Assembly (NCBI GenBank): GCA_963977495.1
Contig: CAXBOT010000001.1
Location: 868,001 to 932,000 of the forward strand
Length of the DNA: 64,000 nt
From: UBA1672 sp963977495
GTDB lineage: Bacteria; Pseudomonadota; Alphaproteobacteria; Micavibrionales; Micavibrionaceae
Direction of reading: 5' to 3'
A program made the position numbers and the translations under genes. The notes beneath the pieces were generated by a model, which was not told the origin of the DNA, made no database searches, and saw nothing but the letters and a program-made list of their open reading frames with translations. Shown piece by piece: positions 42,760 through 51,901 of the stretch (position 1 is the stretch's first letter; each line of letters begins with the position of its first letter).

Positions 42760-43776
42760 TTAAATCGCTTTAATCCAATCTTTGCGTTTGAAATTGTGAG
42801 TCGCTTCGATGCGGCGCACAGTTCCTGATTTGGAACGCATCACAATCGTCGATGTTTTCGCGCCACCCGGATAACGGCGCACACCGCGAAGCATCGCGCC
42901 ATCCGTTACCCCTGTTGCCGCAAACATCACGTTGTCACCCTTTGCAAGGTCATCTGTTGTGTAAATCGCGTTCAAATCTTTAATACCCCATCGCTCTGCG
43001 CGGGCGCGTTCATCATCATTGCGGAAGGTCAAACGACCCAGCATAGAACCACCAATACATTGCAACGCCGCCGCAGCCAAAACGCCCTCAGGCGCGCCGC
43101 CGGAACCGACATAAAGATCAATACCAGTATCAGGGTCTGTCGTCGCGATCACCGCGCTAACATCGCCATCACCGATGAGGTTGATACGCGCGCCGGTTTG
43201 ACGCACATCGGCGATCAATTTTTCGTGGCGTGGGCGATCCAAAATACAAACCATCAATTCCTCAACAGTACCGCCCTTTTCCTTAGCAATCCGCGCCAGA
43301 ACATCGGCAATCGGTGCATCAAGGTCAAGCAAGTTCGGGTCAATGCTTGGCCCAACCGCGATTTTATCCATGTAAACATCAGGCGCATTCAAAAAGCCAC
43401 CCTCATCTGTCATCGCCACAACCGCCAGCGCATTTGGCCCGCCTGCCGCAGTGATGTCTGTACCTTCTAACGGGTCAAGCGCGATATCGACCTTTGGCCC
43501 TTTGCCATCGCCGACTTTCTCACCAATATAAAGCATCGGCGCTTCGTCGCGTTCGCCTTCACCAATAACAACCGTTCCTTGAATATGGAGCGAGTTCAGC
43601 GCGTGACGCATCGCATCCACAGCCACCTGATCTGCTGCTACTTTATCACCGCGCCCGACAAGCTTAGATGCTGCCAAAGCCGCGGCTTCTGTTACACGCG
43701 CCAGTTCCAGTGCCAAATTGCGATCCATAAATGCTTCACTTGTATTTGTCATGTCTTTTGCCTGTGCTTGTGTCAT
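42760..43776 (-). CDS. glpX: Fructose-1,6-bisphosphatase class II
   Basis: 338 residues of the GlpX family. Metal and substrate motifs: IGEGERDEAPMLYIGEKVG, DIALDPLEGTDITA, and the later DGDVSAVIAT and YVGSGGAPEGVLAAAAL. It removes the 1-phosphate of fructose bisphosphate in gluconeogenesis. It lies between hom and recJ with short gaps, so the three may be one operon (hom-glpX-recJ), a known order in alphaproteobacteria. Confidence 0.95.
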   Translation of the reverse strand: MTQAQAKDMTNTSEAFMDRNLALELARVTEAAALAASKLVGRGDKVAADQVAVDAMRHALNSLHIQGTVVIGEGERDEAPMLYIGEKVGDGKGPKVDIALDPLEGTDITAAGGPNALAVVAMTDEGGFLNAPDVYMDKIAVGPSIDPNLLDLDAPIADVLARIAKEKGGTVEELMVCILDRPRHEKLIADVRQTGARINLIGDGDVSAVIATTDPDTGIDLYVGSGGAPEGVLAAAALQCIGGSMLGRLTFRNDDERARAERWGIKDLNAIYTTDDLAKGDNVMFAATGVTDGAMLRGVRRYPGGAKTSTIVMRSKSGTVRRIEATHNFKRKDWIKAI

Positions 43777-43809
43777 AATTTTGATATCCTGTTTATTCGT
43801 TTCCCCATG

Positions 43810-45102
43810 CTATAGCTCTTCGATGCGCATCAGACAAGGTTTTTCCTTACATGTATCCAATTCTTCGATCAATTCCACGGCCTTGACCATGTTTGCATGC
43901 CGCGCATTATGCAAGGTCAAGACAATCGGCACCGTTTGACCCGGATCATGTCCGCGTTGCACCATACCCTCAATCGAGATGTTCTGATCCTTTAGGATCG
44001 AAGAGATATCGGCAATCACACCGGGGCGATCAACCACCGCAAGGCGCAAATAATAACGCGCCGTCGTTTCGCCCACATCAATCCAGTCCGCCTGCTTTAA
44101 CGTATTGGCAGGAACGCCGAATGTCGGCACGTTAAAGCCGCGCGCAAGATCAATAATATCTGCCACAACCGAAGACGCCGTTGGCCCCTCGCCTGCACCT
44201 TTACCGGTCATCAACGGCGTTTCAACGAAATCGCCCTCAACATAAACCGCATTATAGACGTCATCGACAATGCCCATAGGTGAGTGGATCGGCACGAGGC
44301 ATGGCTCTAATATCTGCATGATTTCGCCGTTTATCCTGCGTGCAATACCGAGCAATTTAATGCGGTATCCAAATTCCGTCGCGTAGGCAATATCCGTTGC
44401 GTTGATCTCCGAAATACCGCGCACCTTAAGCGCAGCAAAATCAGGTTTCACACCAAAGGCGATCGACGTCAAAATGCACAATTTATGCGCAGCATCAATG
44501 CCCTCAATATCAAATGTCGGATCCGCTTCGGCGTAACCAAGCTCTTTCGCCTCTGCCAGCACATCGGCAAAGTCTCGCCCGCTTTCGCGCATTATGGTCA
44601 GGATGTAATTACAGGTACCGTTCAAAATGCCGTAAACCGCGTTGACATTGTTCGCCGCCAGCCCTTCACGCATCATTTTAATCACGGGAATGCCCCCTGC
44701 TACGGCGGCTTCATACATTAAAGACACATTGTTACTTTCGGCCTTTTGTGCAAGCTCGTACCCATGATGGGCGAGCAAGGCTTTGTTCGCCGTGACAACA
44801 TGATAGTGACGATCAAGCGCAGCATGCACAATATCCGCAGCAACGCCTTCCGAGCCACCAATCAATTCAACCACAGCATCCAATCCGTCATAAGCAGCAA
44901 TATTTGCCGTATCATCGACCCAATCATAGGGGGTTAAATCTACCCCACGGTCTTTATCTTTATTGCGTGCAGATACCGCAGCAATCACAATCTCGCGCCC
45001 TGCTCTTTGTGAAATCAGGTCGGCATTTTGCGTGAGAATTTTTATAACGCCCGTCCCGACGGTTCCCAAGCCCGCGATTCCTATACGAAAAGGTTCTGTC
45101 AT
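43810..45102 (-). CDS. hom: Homoserine dehydrogenase
   Basis: 430 residues. The NAD(P)-binding start RIGIAGLGTVGTGVIKIL, the catalytic-domain motif GILNGTCNYILTIM and YAEADPTFDIEGIDAAHKL are all typical. A C-terminal ACT domain (about 350-430, from VVDRPGVIADISSILKD) suggests feedback control by threonine. It makes homoserine for threonine and methionine synthesis. It is divergent from phaC. Confidence 0.96.
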   Translation of the reverse strand: MTEPFRIGIAGLGTVGTGVIKILTQNADLISQRAGREIVIAAVSARNKDKDRGVDLTPYDWVDDTANIAAYDGLDAVVELIGGSEGVAADIVHAALDRHYHVVTANKALLAHHGYELAQKAESNNVSLMYEAAVAGGIPVIKMMREGLAANNVNAVYGILNGTCNYILTIMRESGRDFADVLAEAKELGYAEADPTFDIEGIDAAHKLCILTSIAFGVKPDFAALKVRGISEINATDIAYATEFGYRIKLLGIARRINGEIMQILEPCLVPIHSPMGIVDDVYNAVYVEGDFVETPLMTGKGAGEGPTASSVVADIIDLARGFNVPTFGVPANTLKQADWIDVGETTARYYLRLAVVDRPGVIADISSILKDQNISIEGMVQRGHDPGQTVPIVLTLHNARHANMVKAVELIEELDTCKEKPCLMRIEEL

Positions 45103-45257
45103 TGCTTTAATACCCTTTAAAAGTTGAACTATGGTCTTAACGTTCTTTTTCTATCGTTTCAAGTCCGCATGGAATATATTTGAAACTGGTACGGATATTG
45201 CTATGTTGCTTTACCTATGCGTAAGCGCGCAAAACAATTCTACAAACGTCAGGATTT

Positions 45258-47069
45258 ATGAAGATGAGCGAAAACCAAGCCAAAAACGATGGTGTACAAG
45301 TGCCCGACCCGATCACATTGGGTAAGGCTATCCTTGACGCCTATGAAAAGGCACAGCCCATATTCGAGGACTATATCAACAAATATTCTTCCGCTGACGC
45401 TGCAGATGAGTTTTCCGCCTTTAACTTTGACCCAATGAATGTGCGTGAAACATATTTGGAGTTTTTAGACCAAATTGCGCAAAAACCGGAAAAATATTTC
45501 GAAATCCAAGCCGAATTTATGCAGGACTGGATCACGCTGTGGCAGAGCAGTGTCAACAGGTTCATGGGTGATGGCACGCAAGCCCCTCAAAGTGATTTAA
45601 AGCCGGATCGACGGTTCAAGTCCGCGGAATGGCAGGAAAGCGCCCTCTTCGACTTTATAAAGAACTCATATCTTTTGACCTGCCGCCATGTTGAAAAAAC
45701 CATTGGCACAGCAGACGGGTTGAGCGATAAGCAAAAAGAAAAGCTCCAATTTCAGGCCAAATTACTGACCGATGCCATGTCCCCAACCAACTTCGCGATG
45801 ACCAACCCCGATGTGATTAAGGAAACCATGAAAACAGGCGGGCAAAATCTAGTTAAGGGGTTCGAAAACCTCCTGAATGATTTAAAACGCGGCCATGGTG
45901 ATTTGAACATCAGCACTACCAAATACGATGCCTTTGAACTGGGTAAAAACATCGCCGTCACAAAGGGTGAGGTCATTTATCAAAATGACCTGATGCAGCT
46001 CATCCAATATGCGCCTAAAACAAAGGATGTCTTTCAAATACCGCTTTTGGTCGTGCCGCCATGGATCAATAAATACTACATCCTCGATTTGCGCGAAGGC
46101 AATTCCCTGATTGAATGGCTGGTTGAACAGGGTCACACCGTGTTTACAGTGTCATGGGTCAACCCCACGGCGAAGCTGGCGACAAAGCAGTTTGAGGATT
46201 ACATGCTCGAAGGCATGCTTGAGGCCATAAACCAAATCCAAAAGGCCACAAAAGAAGAGCGCGTCAATATCATTGGCTATTGCCTTGGCGGGACGTTGCT
46301 TGCGACGACCTTGGCCTATCTGACAAAAAAGAAAAAGGCCGACTGCGTCGCGTCTGCTACGTTTTTGACCACCCTGCTTGATTTTGATCTGGCGGGCGAT
46401 ATGAAACTGTTCCTTGATGATGAGCAGTTGGAAAATCTGGAAAAAATGATGGGTCAACATGGCATTTTGCAGGGCAAAGAGCTGCAAAGAACCTTTAGCC
46501 TGATGCGCGCCAATGACCTGATTTGGTCATTTGTTGTGAATAACTATTTACTGGGCAAGGAACCCTTCCCCTTTGACCTGCTTTATTGGAACGATGATTG
46601 CACCAACATGCCCGCCGCCATGCATAGCTTTTATTTACGCAATATGTATCGGGATAACAAACTGATTGAGGTCGGCGGCATTACAATTGACGGTGTTGAT
46701 ATTGATTTATCGAAAATCAAAACACCCTGCCACTTTATTTCCGCAAAAGAGGATCATATCGCGCCATGGGTCGCCACCTACGCCGGCATAAAACATCTGT
46801 CTGGTGATGTTACCTTTACGCTGGCGGCATCGGGTCATATTGCCGGTGTCGTGAACCCACCCGCTAAAAACAAATATTGTTATTGGGTGAATAAAGAATC
46901 GGCAGGCACACCTGAGTCATGGCTCGAAAATGCAACGGAACACGCCGGATCGTGGTGGCCGCATTGGCAAAAATGGATCACCCCGCGCGCAGGTAAAAAC
47001 GTTACAGCGCGTAGCGTTAAAAAAGGCATTGAAGCCGCGCCGGGAAGTTATGTGAAAGTGCGTGGATAA
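45258..47069 (+). CDS. phaC: Class I polyhydroxyalkanoate synthase
   Basis: 603 residues. It polymerises hydroxyacyl-CoA into storage polyester. The N-terminal domain (about 60-190) is followed by the alpha/beta hydrolase core. Catalytic cysteine is in the box GYCLGG, the aspartate in SAKEDHIAPW and the histidine in ASGHIAGVVNPP; VPPWINKYYILDLREGNSL is also characteristic. The start has AGGA 4 bases upstream; a second ATG two codons on is possible. No phaA, phaB or phasin gene is adjacent. Confidence 0.95.
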   Translation: MKMSENQAKNDGVQVPDPITLGKAILDAYEKAQPIFEDYINKYSSADAADEFSAFNFDPMNVRETYLEFLDQIAQKPEKYFEIQAEFMQDWITLWQSSVNRFMGDGTQAPQSDLKPDRRFKSAEWQESALFDFIKNSYLLTCRHVEKTIGTADGLSDKQKEKLQFQAKLLTDAMSPTNFAMTNPDVIKETMKTGGQNLVKGFENLLNDLKRGHGDLNISTTKYDAFELGKNIAVTKGEVIYQNDLMQLIQYAPKTKDVFQIPLLVVPPWINKYYILDLREGNSLIEWLVEQGHTVFTVSWVNPTAKLATKQFEDYMLEGMLEAINQIQKATKEERVNIIGYCLGGTLLATTLAYLTKKKKADCVASATFLTTLLDFDLAGDMKLFLDDEQLENLEKMMGQHGILQGKELQRTFSLMRANDLIWSFVVNNYLLGKEPFPFDLLYWNDDCTNMPAAMHSFYLRNMYRDNKLIEVGGITIDGVDIDLSKIKTPCHFISAKEDHIAPWVATYAGIKHLSGDVTFTLAASGHIAGVVNPPAKNKYCYWVNKESAGTPESWLENATEHAGSWWPHWQKWITPRAGKNVTARSVKKGIEAAPGSYVKVRG

Positions 47070-47107
47070 GCGCCGCTAAAGGGCAAAAGTTAAGATTGAT
47101 GCGCGTA

Positions 47108-47647
47108 TCATCCTGCGATGCTGGTTTTATGCGCTTGCCCTAACGCGGCATAGTGCGGGGCAGACCATTTGATATAGTCCAGCTCTTTATCCGTAAGGTC
47201 ACGCATATACTGCGCGGGGCGCCCTGCCCAAAGCTGCCCTTTCGGCACGCGCTTATTGGGCGTTAACAAGGCCCCTGCCGCCAACATGGCATAGCTTTCC
47301 ACGACGGAACCATCCATCGCGCAAGCCTGCATCCCGACAAAACCGAAATCTTCCACCGTACAGGCATGAAGAATCGCCGCATGGCCGACCGTTACATCAC
47401 TGCCGACATAGGTTCCCGCGAAATCACTGGTCACATGAATGACTGTGCCGTCCTGAATATTGGTGCGCGCGCCGATTTTTATATCATTCACATCGCCGCG
47501 CAACGCGCAATTATACCAAATATTCGCATCTGCGCCGATTTCAACGTCGCCGATAATGCTGGCTGACGGTGCGATAAATGCAGTGTCGTGGATTGTGGGG
47601 GTAATCCCCTTATAGGGGAATATGAATGGGGTCACAGTATCTCTCAC
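47108..47647 (-). CDS. Gamma-class carbonic anhydrase-like hexapeptide protein
   Basis: 179 residues of left-handed beta-helix type, with repeated hexapeptides (IGDVEIGADANI, IKIGARTNIQDG). The three metal-binding histidines of gamma carbonic anhydrases appear in VIHVTSD and VGHAAILHAC. Catalysis of CO2 hydration is likely but not certain, since many relatives are untested. The start is GTG at 47647, overlapping the upstream stop (GTGA), so it is coupled to the gene before it. Confidence 0.85.
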   Translation of the reverse strand: MRDTVTPFIFPYKGITPTIHDTAFIAPSASIIGDVEIGADANIWYNCALRGDVNDIKIGARTNIQDGTVIHVTSDFAGTYVGSDVTVGHAAILHACTVEDFGFVGMQACAMDGSVVESYAMLAAGALLTPNKRVPKGQLWAGRPAQYMRDLTDKELDYIKWSAPHYAALGQAHKTSIAG

Positions 47648-48195
47648 TTATACATTTCAGGCTTCAGACAAACAGAAATTTTCCCACCGTCAGGCACTTG
47701 CCCTGTGACATCAATACCATCGAATTTGATTTTATAATACTCTACATATTCATCGCCCCAATTAAAGCTCTTCACCACATCAATGAACAAGCCTGTAATA
47801 CGGCGTGGAACTTCGATGCGTTCACGGATTTGTATCGGTGTGATGACCTGTGGAACGTCAATTTGCATGGCATCATCAATTTGTGTAGCGTCTGCGTCTG
47901 CCTGTGCTTCCTCTTCCATATCCTCATAATTTTGTTCATAGAGTGATAAAACACCACGCAGCAGTCCGCCGGACTCATCATCCTTGACCGTGAACCTGTA
48001 CGCATAATTCGGATTGGGTGTATTAAGATGTCCATAAATATAGGCCGTATATTTATCCTGCGGGACAAAGGTTTCGGTCATCAGATCCATATTCAGGGCA
48101 CCTTTTTCACAGACAAGCTGCGCCGCCATGCTCGTGCGGCACAACGCGCACGCCACAAAAGCCACAACCACAAATAGGAAATATCGAACAATCAT
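47644..48195 (-). CDS. Periplasmic protein of unknown function
   Basis: 183 residues with a signal peptide (YFLFVVVAFVACALC, cleavage near SMAAQ). The mature protein has an acidic middle (DMEEEAQADADATQIDDAMQ) and beta-like segments, and two cysteines (LVCEKG, ISVCLKP). No family recognised. It is upstream of and coupled to the carbonic anhydrase-like gene by a 4-base overlap. It starts shortly after the rpsI terminator. Confidence 0.65.
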   Translation of the reverse strand: MIVRYFLFVVVAFVACALCRTSMAAQLVCEKGALNMDLMTETFVPQDKYTAYIYGHLNTPNPNYAYRFTVKDDESGGLLRGVLSLYEQNYEDMEEEAQADADATQIDDAMQIDVPQVITPIQIRERIEVPRRITGLFIDVVKSFNWGDEYVEYYKIKFDGIDVTGQVPDGGKISVCLKPEMYK

Positions 48196-48208
48196 ACAAC
48201 ATCATAAA

Positions 48209-48245
48209 CAAAAAACGCCCCAATGAAAACTGGGACGTTTTAAAA
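48209..48245 (-). terminator. Rho-independent terminator of rplM-rpsI
   Basis: On the minus strand AAACGTCCCA and TGGGGCGTTT pair around an 8-base loop, followed by TTTTTTG. It lies 25 bases after the rpsI stop. Confidence 0.88.
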
Positions 48246-48269
48246 TTCTTAGTTTGTTGAAAACAACAA

Positions 48270-48818
48270 TTAACGTTTCGCCCACTGCTTGGTACGACGC
48301 GCCTTGTGCTTACCGACCTTCTTACGTTCAACGATACGATCATCACGTGTCATCATTCCGGCTTTCTTCAGCGCCGGACGTAATGTTGGCTCAAAGTTTT
48401 CAAGCGCACGTGAAATACCGTGGCGCACAGCACCAGCTTGTCCTGACAGACCGCCACCTTTAACAGTTGCCATCACATCGAACTTACCAACGCGGTCAAC
48501 AACCAAAAACGGTTGGTTCAAAATCAAACGGTGTGTGTGACGTGCGAAATACGTTGTCTGATCTCTGCCGTTCACGATAACTTTACCAGAACCCGGTTTG
48601 ATCCAAACACGTGCAACCGCATCTTTTCTACGACCTGTTGCATAAGAACGTCCAAGATCATCAACCTTGCGTTCTTTTTTCGCAGGTGCATCAGAAACGG
48701 CCAGCGCATCATCTGATTTTTCGGCATCTTTGCTTGGCGTAGCATCGGCTTTGCTTTCCGCTACGGCTGCGCCGATATCCTTCAAATCTTTTACTGTTTC
48801 GTCTTTTTTATCAGCCAT
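48270..48818 (-). CDS. rpsI: Ribosomal protein S9 with an N-terminal extension
   Basis: 182 residues. The S9 core starts at about residue 55 (GRSYATGRRKDAVARVWI) and ends KARRTKQWAKR, with the conserved basic tail that reaches the decoding site. The first about 50 residues are an acidic and lysine-containing low-complexity extension (DATPSKDAEKSDDALAV) that typical S9 proteins of 130 residues lack. Some alphaproteobacteria have such extensions. It follows rplM by 9 bases. Confidence 0.95.
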   Translation of the reverse strand: MADKKDETVKDLKDIGAAVAESKADATPSKDAEKSDDALAVSDAPAKKERKVDDLGRSYATGRRKDAVARVWIKPGSGKVIVNGRDQTTYFARHTHRLILNQPFLVVDRVGKFDVMATVKGGGLSGQAGAVRHGISRALENFEPTLRPALKKAGMMTRDDRIVERKKVGKHKARRTKQWAKR

Positions 48819-48827
48819 AATACTGCC

Positions 48828-49304
48828 CTATCTCTTGTTCTTTGCGTTCATCGCAGCAACATCCAGAACTTCCGGATTTTGTGCTTCATGCGGGTGTTCA
48901 GCACCGGCATAAACGCGCATGTTCTTGAATATTTTACGACCCAAAGGCCCTTTAGGAAGCATACGCTCCACAGCCTTTTCAACAACGCGCTCAGGATGTT
49001 TACCATCGAGGATTTGTCCTTTTGTGCGTTGCTTGATCCCACCAGGGAATCCTGTATGCCAAAAGAAAATATCTTTTTCGCGCTTACGACCGGTCAAATG
49101 AACCTTGTCAGCATTAATAACGATTATGTTATCACCGCAGTCAACATGAGGGGTGAATTCGGGTTTGTGCTTGCCACGAAGACGCAGGGCAATAATGCTG
49201 GCCAGACGTCCTAAAACTACGCCTTGTGCATCTATAATAACCCATTTCTTCACAACCTCAGCAGGTTTTGCAGAATATGTTTTCATCTCTTTAACGACTT
49301 TCAT
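48828..49304 (-). CDS. rplM: Ribosomal protein L13
   Basis: 158 residues: MKTYSAKPAEVVKKW at the core start, VLGRLASIIALRLRGKHKPE, and GDNIIVINADKV. The start at 49304 has AAGAG five bases upstream; the start at 49286 would fit family alignments (MKTYSAKP) but has no room for a ribosome binding site. It heads the rplM-rpsI operon. Confidence 0.94.
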   Translation of the reverse strand: MKVVKEMKTYSAKPAEVVKKWVIIDAQGVVLGRLASIIALRLRGKHKPEFTPHVDCGDNIIVINADKVHLTGRKREKDIFFWHTGFPGGIKQRTKGQILDGKHPERVVEKAVERMLPKGPLGRKIFKNMRVYAGAEHPHEAQNPEVLDVAAMNAKNKR

Positions 49305-49433
49305 TGCTCTTATTTTCAAAAGATGGGCATTTATGGCGAAAAAAAACACTAGTGTCAATAAAATTATACAATAGAAACATAGAATTAAGGTCAGGGTATT
49401 ATAATACCGCACCTGTATCATGCACCGCATTTC

Positions 49434-50759
49434 CTACAGATCAAACCAAGGCAAACCATGTTCCTGCGCGTAATAATCACCCAGATTATTATTCTGCCCC
49501 GCGCCCAGCAGGTAATCCGTAATGCAGATCTCCTTAAAATCAATATGCGGTGTGCGCGTACCATCGGGCAATCCCGCAATAGACAACGCCCCGTAAAACA
49601 AAGCATTATGCATCGCCGCACTATAGCTCCCCGCGCCTTGAAGCACACCATTTTGATACAAACTGATTGTTCTGTTCGCAAAATCCGCCTTCAACGTAAT
49701 GATGGAATAGGCTGTTAACGCCGCCGCGCACACAACATCCACTTGCTGGGAAGGCACAATGCCATCATTCATCATGATTCTGATTTGATTGTTCGTTCCG
49801 CCAATCAGAAACACACCAAAACCACGCCCTGATAGCGGATTCCCTAATGCCAAGATCGTTTCGGACGTTGCCGCCGTTCCGCCAAACTTAACCACCATGT
49901 TAAATTCCAGCGCATCATAATCGCCCGTGATAACCGCCCTAATATTCGCCGAATCAAACGCATAGCGGTGCAACTGGTTCAGTGTGCCATTGTGGAAATA
50001 CCCATCATCGGCAATATAGAGATACGCCCCATCCAGATACAGCCCCTCAATGGCCAAGCTCTCGGGCAACCGTATTTGATCTGACAACACGTCATTACCA
50101 ATGGAATACGCCCGCACGCGCCCATCATAAGCCAAGCCGTTTGCGCCGCTACCGGCCGATATAGTACCCAAATCATCGCCCGTTTTGGAAATATGGCGGA
50201 GCAAGTTCTCATCTTTCGACACCAACCACAGCGTACCATCACTGGTATCCACGCTCACCCCTTGGATAGAAGACATGGCGGGGAATTGCGCGGTCAAAAC
50301 CAACTCGGTGATCTTGGTCGCGCCATCCTTGCTCACATTCATAACACTGGGCGTAAATGGGTCAGAGCCAAGCGCCTGCCCATGATTGGCAATCCAAAAT
50401 GTATCGGTGGTCGCATCAAAGGCCAGCCCCGTGCAGGTTATCCCCCTGCCCGCATCAGATCCCGCCCCATCAGGCAGCGTCTGCGCCACCTTCGCGCCAT
50501 CAGTATAATAGCCCCCAAGCATAAAATCATTTGAGCCATCAAATTCAACCGCGCCCGCATTGATGACTGGTTGGTTGGATGATACCGATTGAAAAACATC
50601 CGGCCACAGCGCCGAAGCGTTCTCCCATTTAGACGGCGAGCTATCAACATCCCCGTCCAATAACAAAAGCGGCGCAAGAAGCGCAGGAGAAAATTCCGGC
50701 GGTGTAAACCCTCCGATAACATTGTGCAGATGCCCGACCTGCCCGACTTTTACTAACAT
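49434..50759 (-). CDS. Unknown protein with lectin-like and propeller-like parts
   Basis: About 441 residues, no signal peptide. The first (about 15-75) and last (about 280-440) parts read like pieces of one concanavalin A/LamG-type sandwich (SSPSKWENASALWPD, INAGAVEFDGSNDF; later FNMVVKFGG and ISLYQNGVLQGAGSY). The middle (about 95-270) looks like part of a beta-propeller of the SMP-30 or NHL type (GLAFDATTDTFWIANHG, GVSVDTSDGTLWLVSKDE). Such mixes occur in phage tail fibres and surface proteins. The start at 50759 has AGGGGG about 7 bases before. It stands alone between rplM and tRNA-Pro. Confidence 0.6.
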   Translation of the reverse strand: MLVKVGQVGHLHNVIGGFTPPEFSPALLAPLLLLDGDVDSSPSKWENASALWPDVFQSVSSNQPVINAGAVEFDGSNDFMLGGYYTDGAKVAQTLPDGAGSDAGRGITCTGLAFDATTDTFWIANHGQALGSDPFTPSVMNVSKDGATKITELVLTAQFPAMSSIQGVSVDTSDGTLWLVSKDENLLRHISKTGDDLGTISAGSGANGLAYDGRVRAYSIGNDVLSDQIRLPESLAIEGLYLDGAYLYIADDGYFHNGTLNQLHRYAFDSANIRAVITGDYDALEFNMVVKFGGTAATSETILALGNPLSGRGFGVFLIGGTNNQIRIMMNDGIVPSQQVDVVCAAALTAYSIITLKADFANRTISLYQNGVLQGAGSYSAAMHNALFYGALSIAGLPDGTRTPHIDFKEICITDYLLGAGQNNNLGDYYAQEHGLPWFDL

Positions 50760-50790
50760 AAACATACCCCCTAGCATGGTTTAAAACATA

Positions 50791-50820
50791 GAAAAGCCCG
50801 TTTAGATAACGGGCTGAAAA
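50791..50820 (-). terminator. Rho-independent terminator, minus strand
   Basis: AGCCCGTT (50796-50803) and AACGGGCT (50809-50816) pair around five bases; on the minus strand the stem is followed by TTTTC. It ends transcription coming from the tRNA-Pro side, just before the orphan lectin-like gene. Confidence 0.75.
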
Positions 50821-51008
50821 AGACATAATTCTGGTGTTTGAGGGTTATAATCTATACATAGTGAACGCAAATTGTCAAGAATTTATTCCTAAAAATGCAT
50901 GTAAGAACTACAAATACAAACTAAGGGCATATTAAAAAGGGCGCACCTTACGCTCACACCATGCGCTCACTCGGCTTAATACCTTGAAATATAAAGAGAT
51001 CATCAGGG

Positions 51009-51032
51009 AAAATGGTCGGAACGAGAGGATTT
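51009..51032 (-). repeat. Copy of the tRNA-Pro 3' end
   Basis: AAATGGTCGG followed by AACGAGAGGATTT, identical to the CCA end, acceptor and start of the T arm of tRNA-Pro at 51142-51164, 133 bases away. The rest of the tRNA is absent, so it is a fragment. Confidence 0.8.
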
Positions 51033-51144
51033 ACCTTGCGCATCCGCGCGGCGGAGGCCTTTCGCTCCGCTACAGGCTGAACGTCGTTCAAACCCGCAAT
51101 CAGAAATATTTAGTTTTCAGGGGACAAGCCCCTCAAAACCTAAA

Positions 51145-51222
51145 TGGTCGGAACGAGAGGATTTGAACCTCCGACCCCTAAGCCCCCAGCTTAGTGCGCT
51201 AACCAGGCTGCGCCACGTTCCG
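51145..51222 (-). tRNA. tRNA-Pro (GGG)
   Basis: 78 bases including encoded CCA. Acceptor CGGAACG pairs with CGTTCCG; anticodon stem-loop CTAAG-CTGGGGG-CTTAG gives GGG (proline); T loop TTCAAAT. Located between merR and a tRNA 3'-end fragment. Confidence 0.95.
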
Positions 51223-51291
51223 ACATTAGATTAGGAGTAGAGTATCTAACAATTCACGAATGAAAAATCAATACGTTTCGACAAAATGTGT

Positions 51292-51852
51292 TTAGCCGCG
51301 TGGCTTAATCATTCCGCGCAATTCTTTAAGCTCATCCAAAACAGATTCGAGCGCGTCGCGTTGCTTGGGCGTAAGGTTATTTATCTTTTGCGTTGATTGT
51401 GGACGCTCCGCAGGCGCTGGCGCGGTAGAAGTTAGCGGCCCGGTTCTGTTTGGGGCAGCATCACCTGCAAACGCAGTAACAACCTGTTTCTTGCCCGCTT
51501 CACGCAAAAGCTTTTGCACACCCTTAATGGTGTAGCCCTCAACATAAAGTAAACGATGAATCGCTTGCAGAAGCTCGATATCCTCCGGTCGGTAATAACG
51601 ACGACCACCACCGCGTTTTAACGGTTTAACCTGAGAGAACTTGGTTTCCCAAAACCGCAAAACATGCTGTTTTACACCCAGATCATCGGCGACTTCGCTG
51701 ATTGTTCTGAAGGCTGCGGCAGATTTCTTTCGTCTGGCACTATTGAGAGCGGCTCCGGCCTGAACAGCGCTCCGATCATATTCAGGAGCACTTTTAGACA
51801 AAGACTCACCGTCATTACTGCGGTTCGAATCTTTTGCGGTGTTTCCTTGCAT
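51292..51852 (-). CDS. MerR family transcriptional regulator
   Basis: 186 residues. Residues about 45-115 are a MerR-type winged helix: FRTISEVADDLGVKQHVLRF, WETKFSQVKPLKRGGGRRYY, then the second helix pair ending IKGVQKLLREAGKKQ. Both flanks are low-complexity. It follows ihfA by 49 bases with a hairpin between, the usual alphaproteobacterial order fabH-ihfA-merR. Its targets are not known; no metal-binding cysteines are seen. Confidence 0.88.
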   Translation of the reverse strand: MQGNTAKDSNRSNDGESLSKSAPEYDRSAVQAGAALNSARRKKSAAAFRTISEVADDLGVKQHVLRFWETKFSQVKPLKRGGGRRYYRPEDIELLQAIHRLLYVEGYTIKGVQKLLREAGKKQVVTAFAGDAAPNRTGPLTSTAPAPAERPQSTQKINNLTPKQRDALESVLDELKELRGMIKPRG

Positions 51853-51873
51853 AACAACAATACCTTTCTTGTG

Positions 51874-51898
51874 AAATCCCCTGATCGTTCAGGGGGCT
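51874..51898 (-). terminator. Hairpin between ihfA and merR
   Basis: CCCCTGA and TCAGGGG (51878-51884 and 51889-51895) with a 4-base loop. The following bases are ATTTCAC, so there is no strong T run; it may be a weak terminator or attenuator that lowers merR expression relative to ihfA. Confidence 0.45.
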
Positions 51899-51901
51899 TT
51901 C

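Larger units (their letters stand above)
50760..51144. other. Gene-free stretch with terminator, tRNA fragment and hairpin
   Basis: 385 bases without a credible gene. It holds the terminator at 50791-50820, a copy of the tRNA-Pro 3' end (51009-51032) and a hairpin at 51113-51139 (GTTTTGAGGGG with CCCCTGAAAAC on the minus strand) just downstream of tRNA-Pro that may end its transcript. Confidence 0.6.

Noticed and set aside
49304..49430. Upstream hydrophobic extension of ribosomal protein L13
   Set aside because: The extra 42 residues would be a membrane-like segment, which makes no sense for a ribosomal protein; the ATG at 49304 has a usable ribosome binding site.
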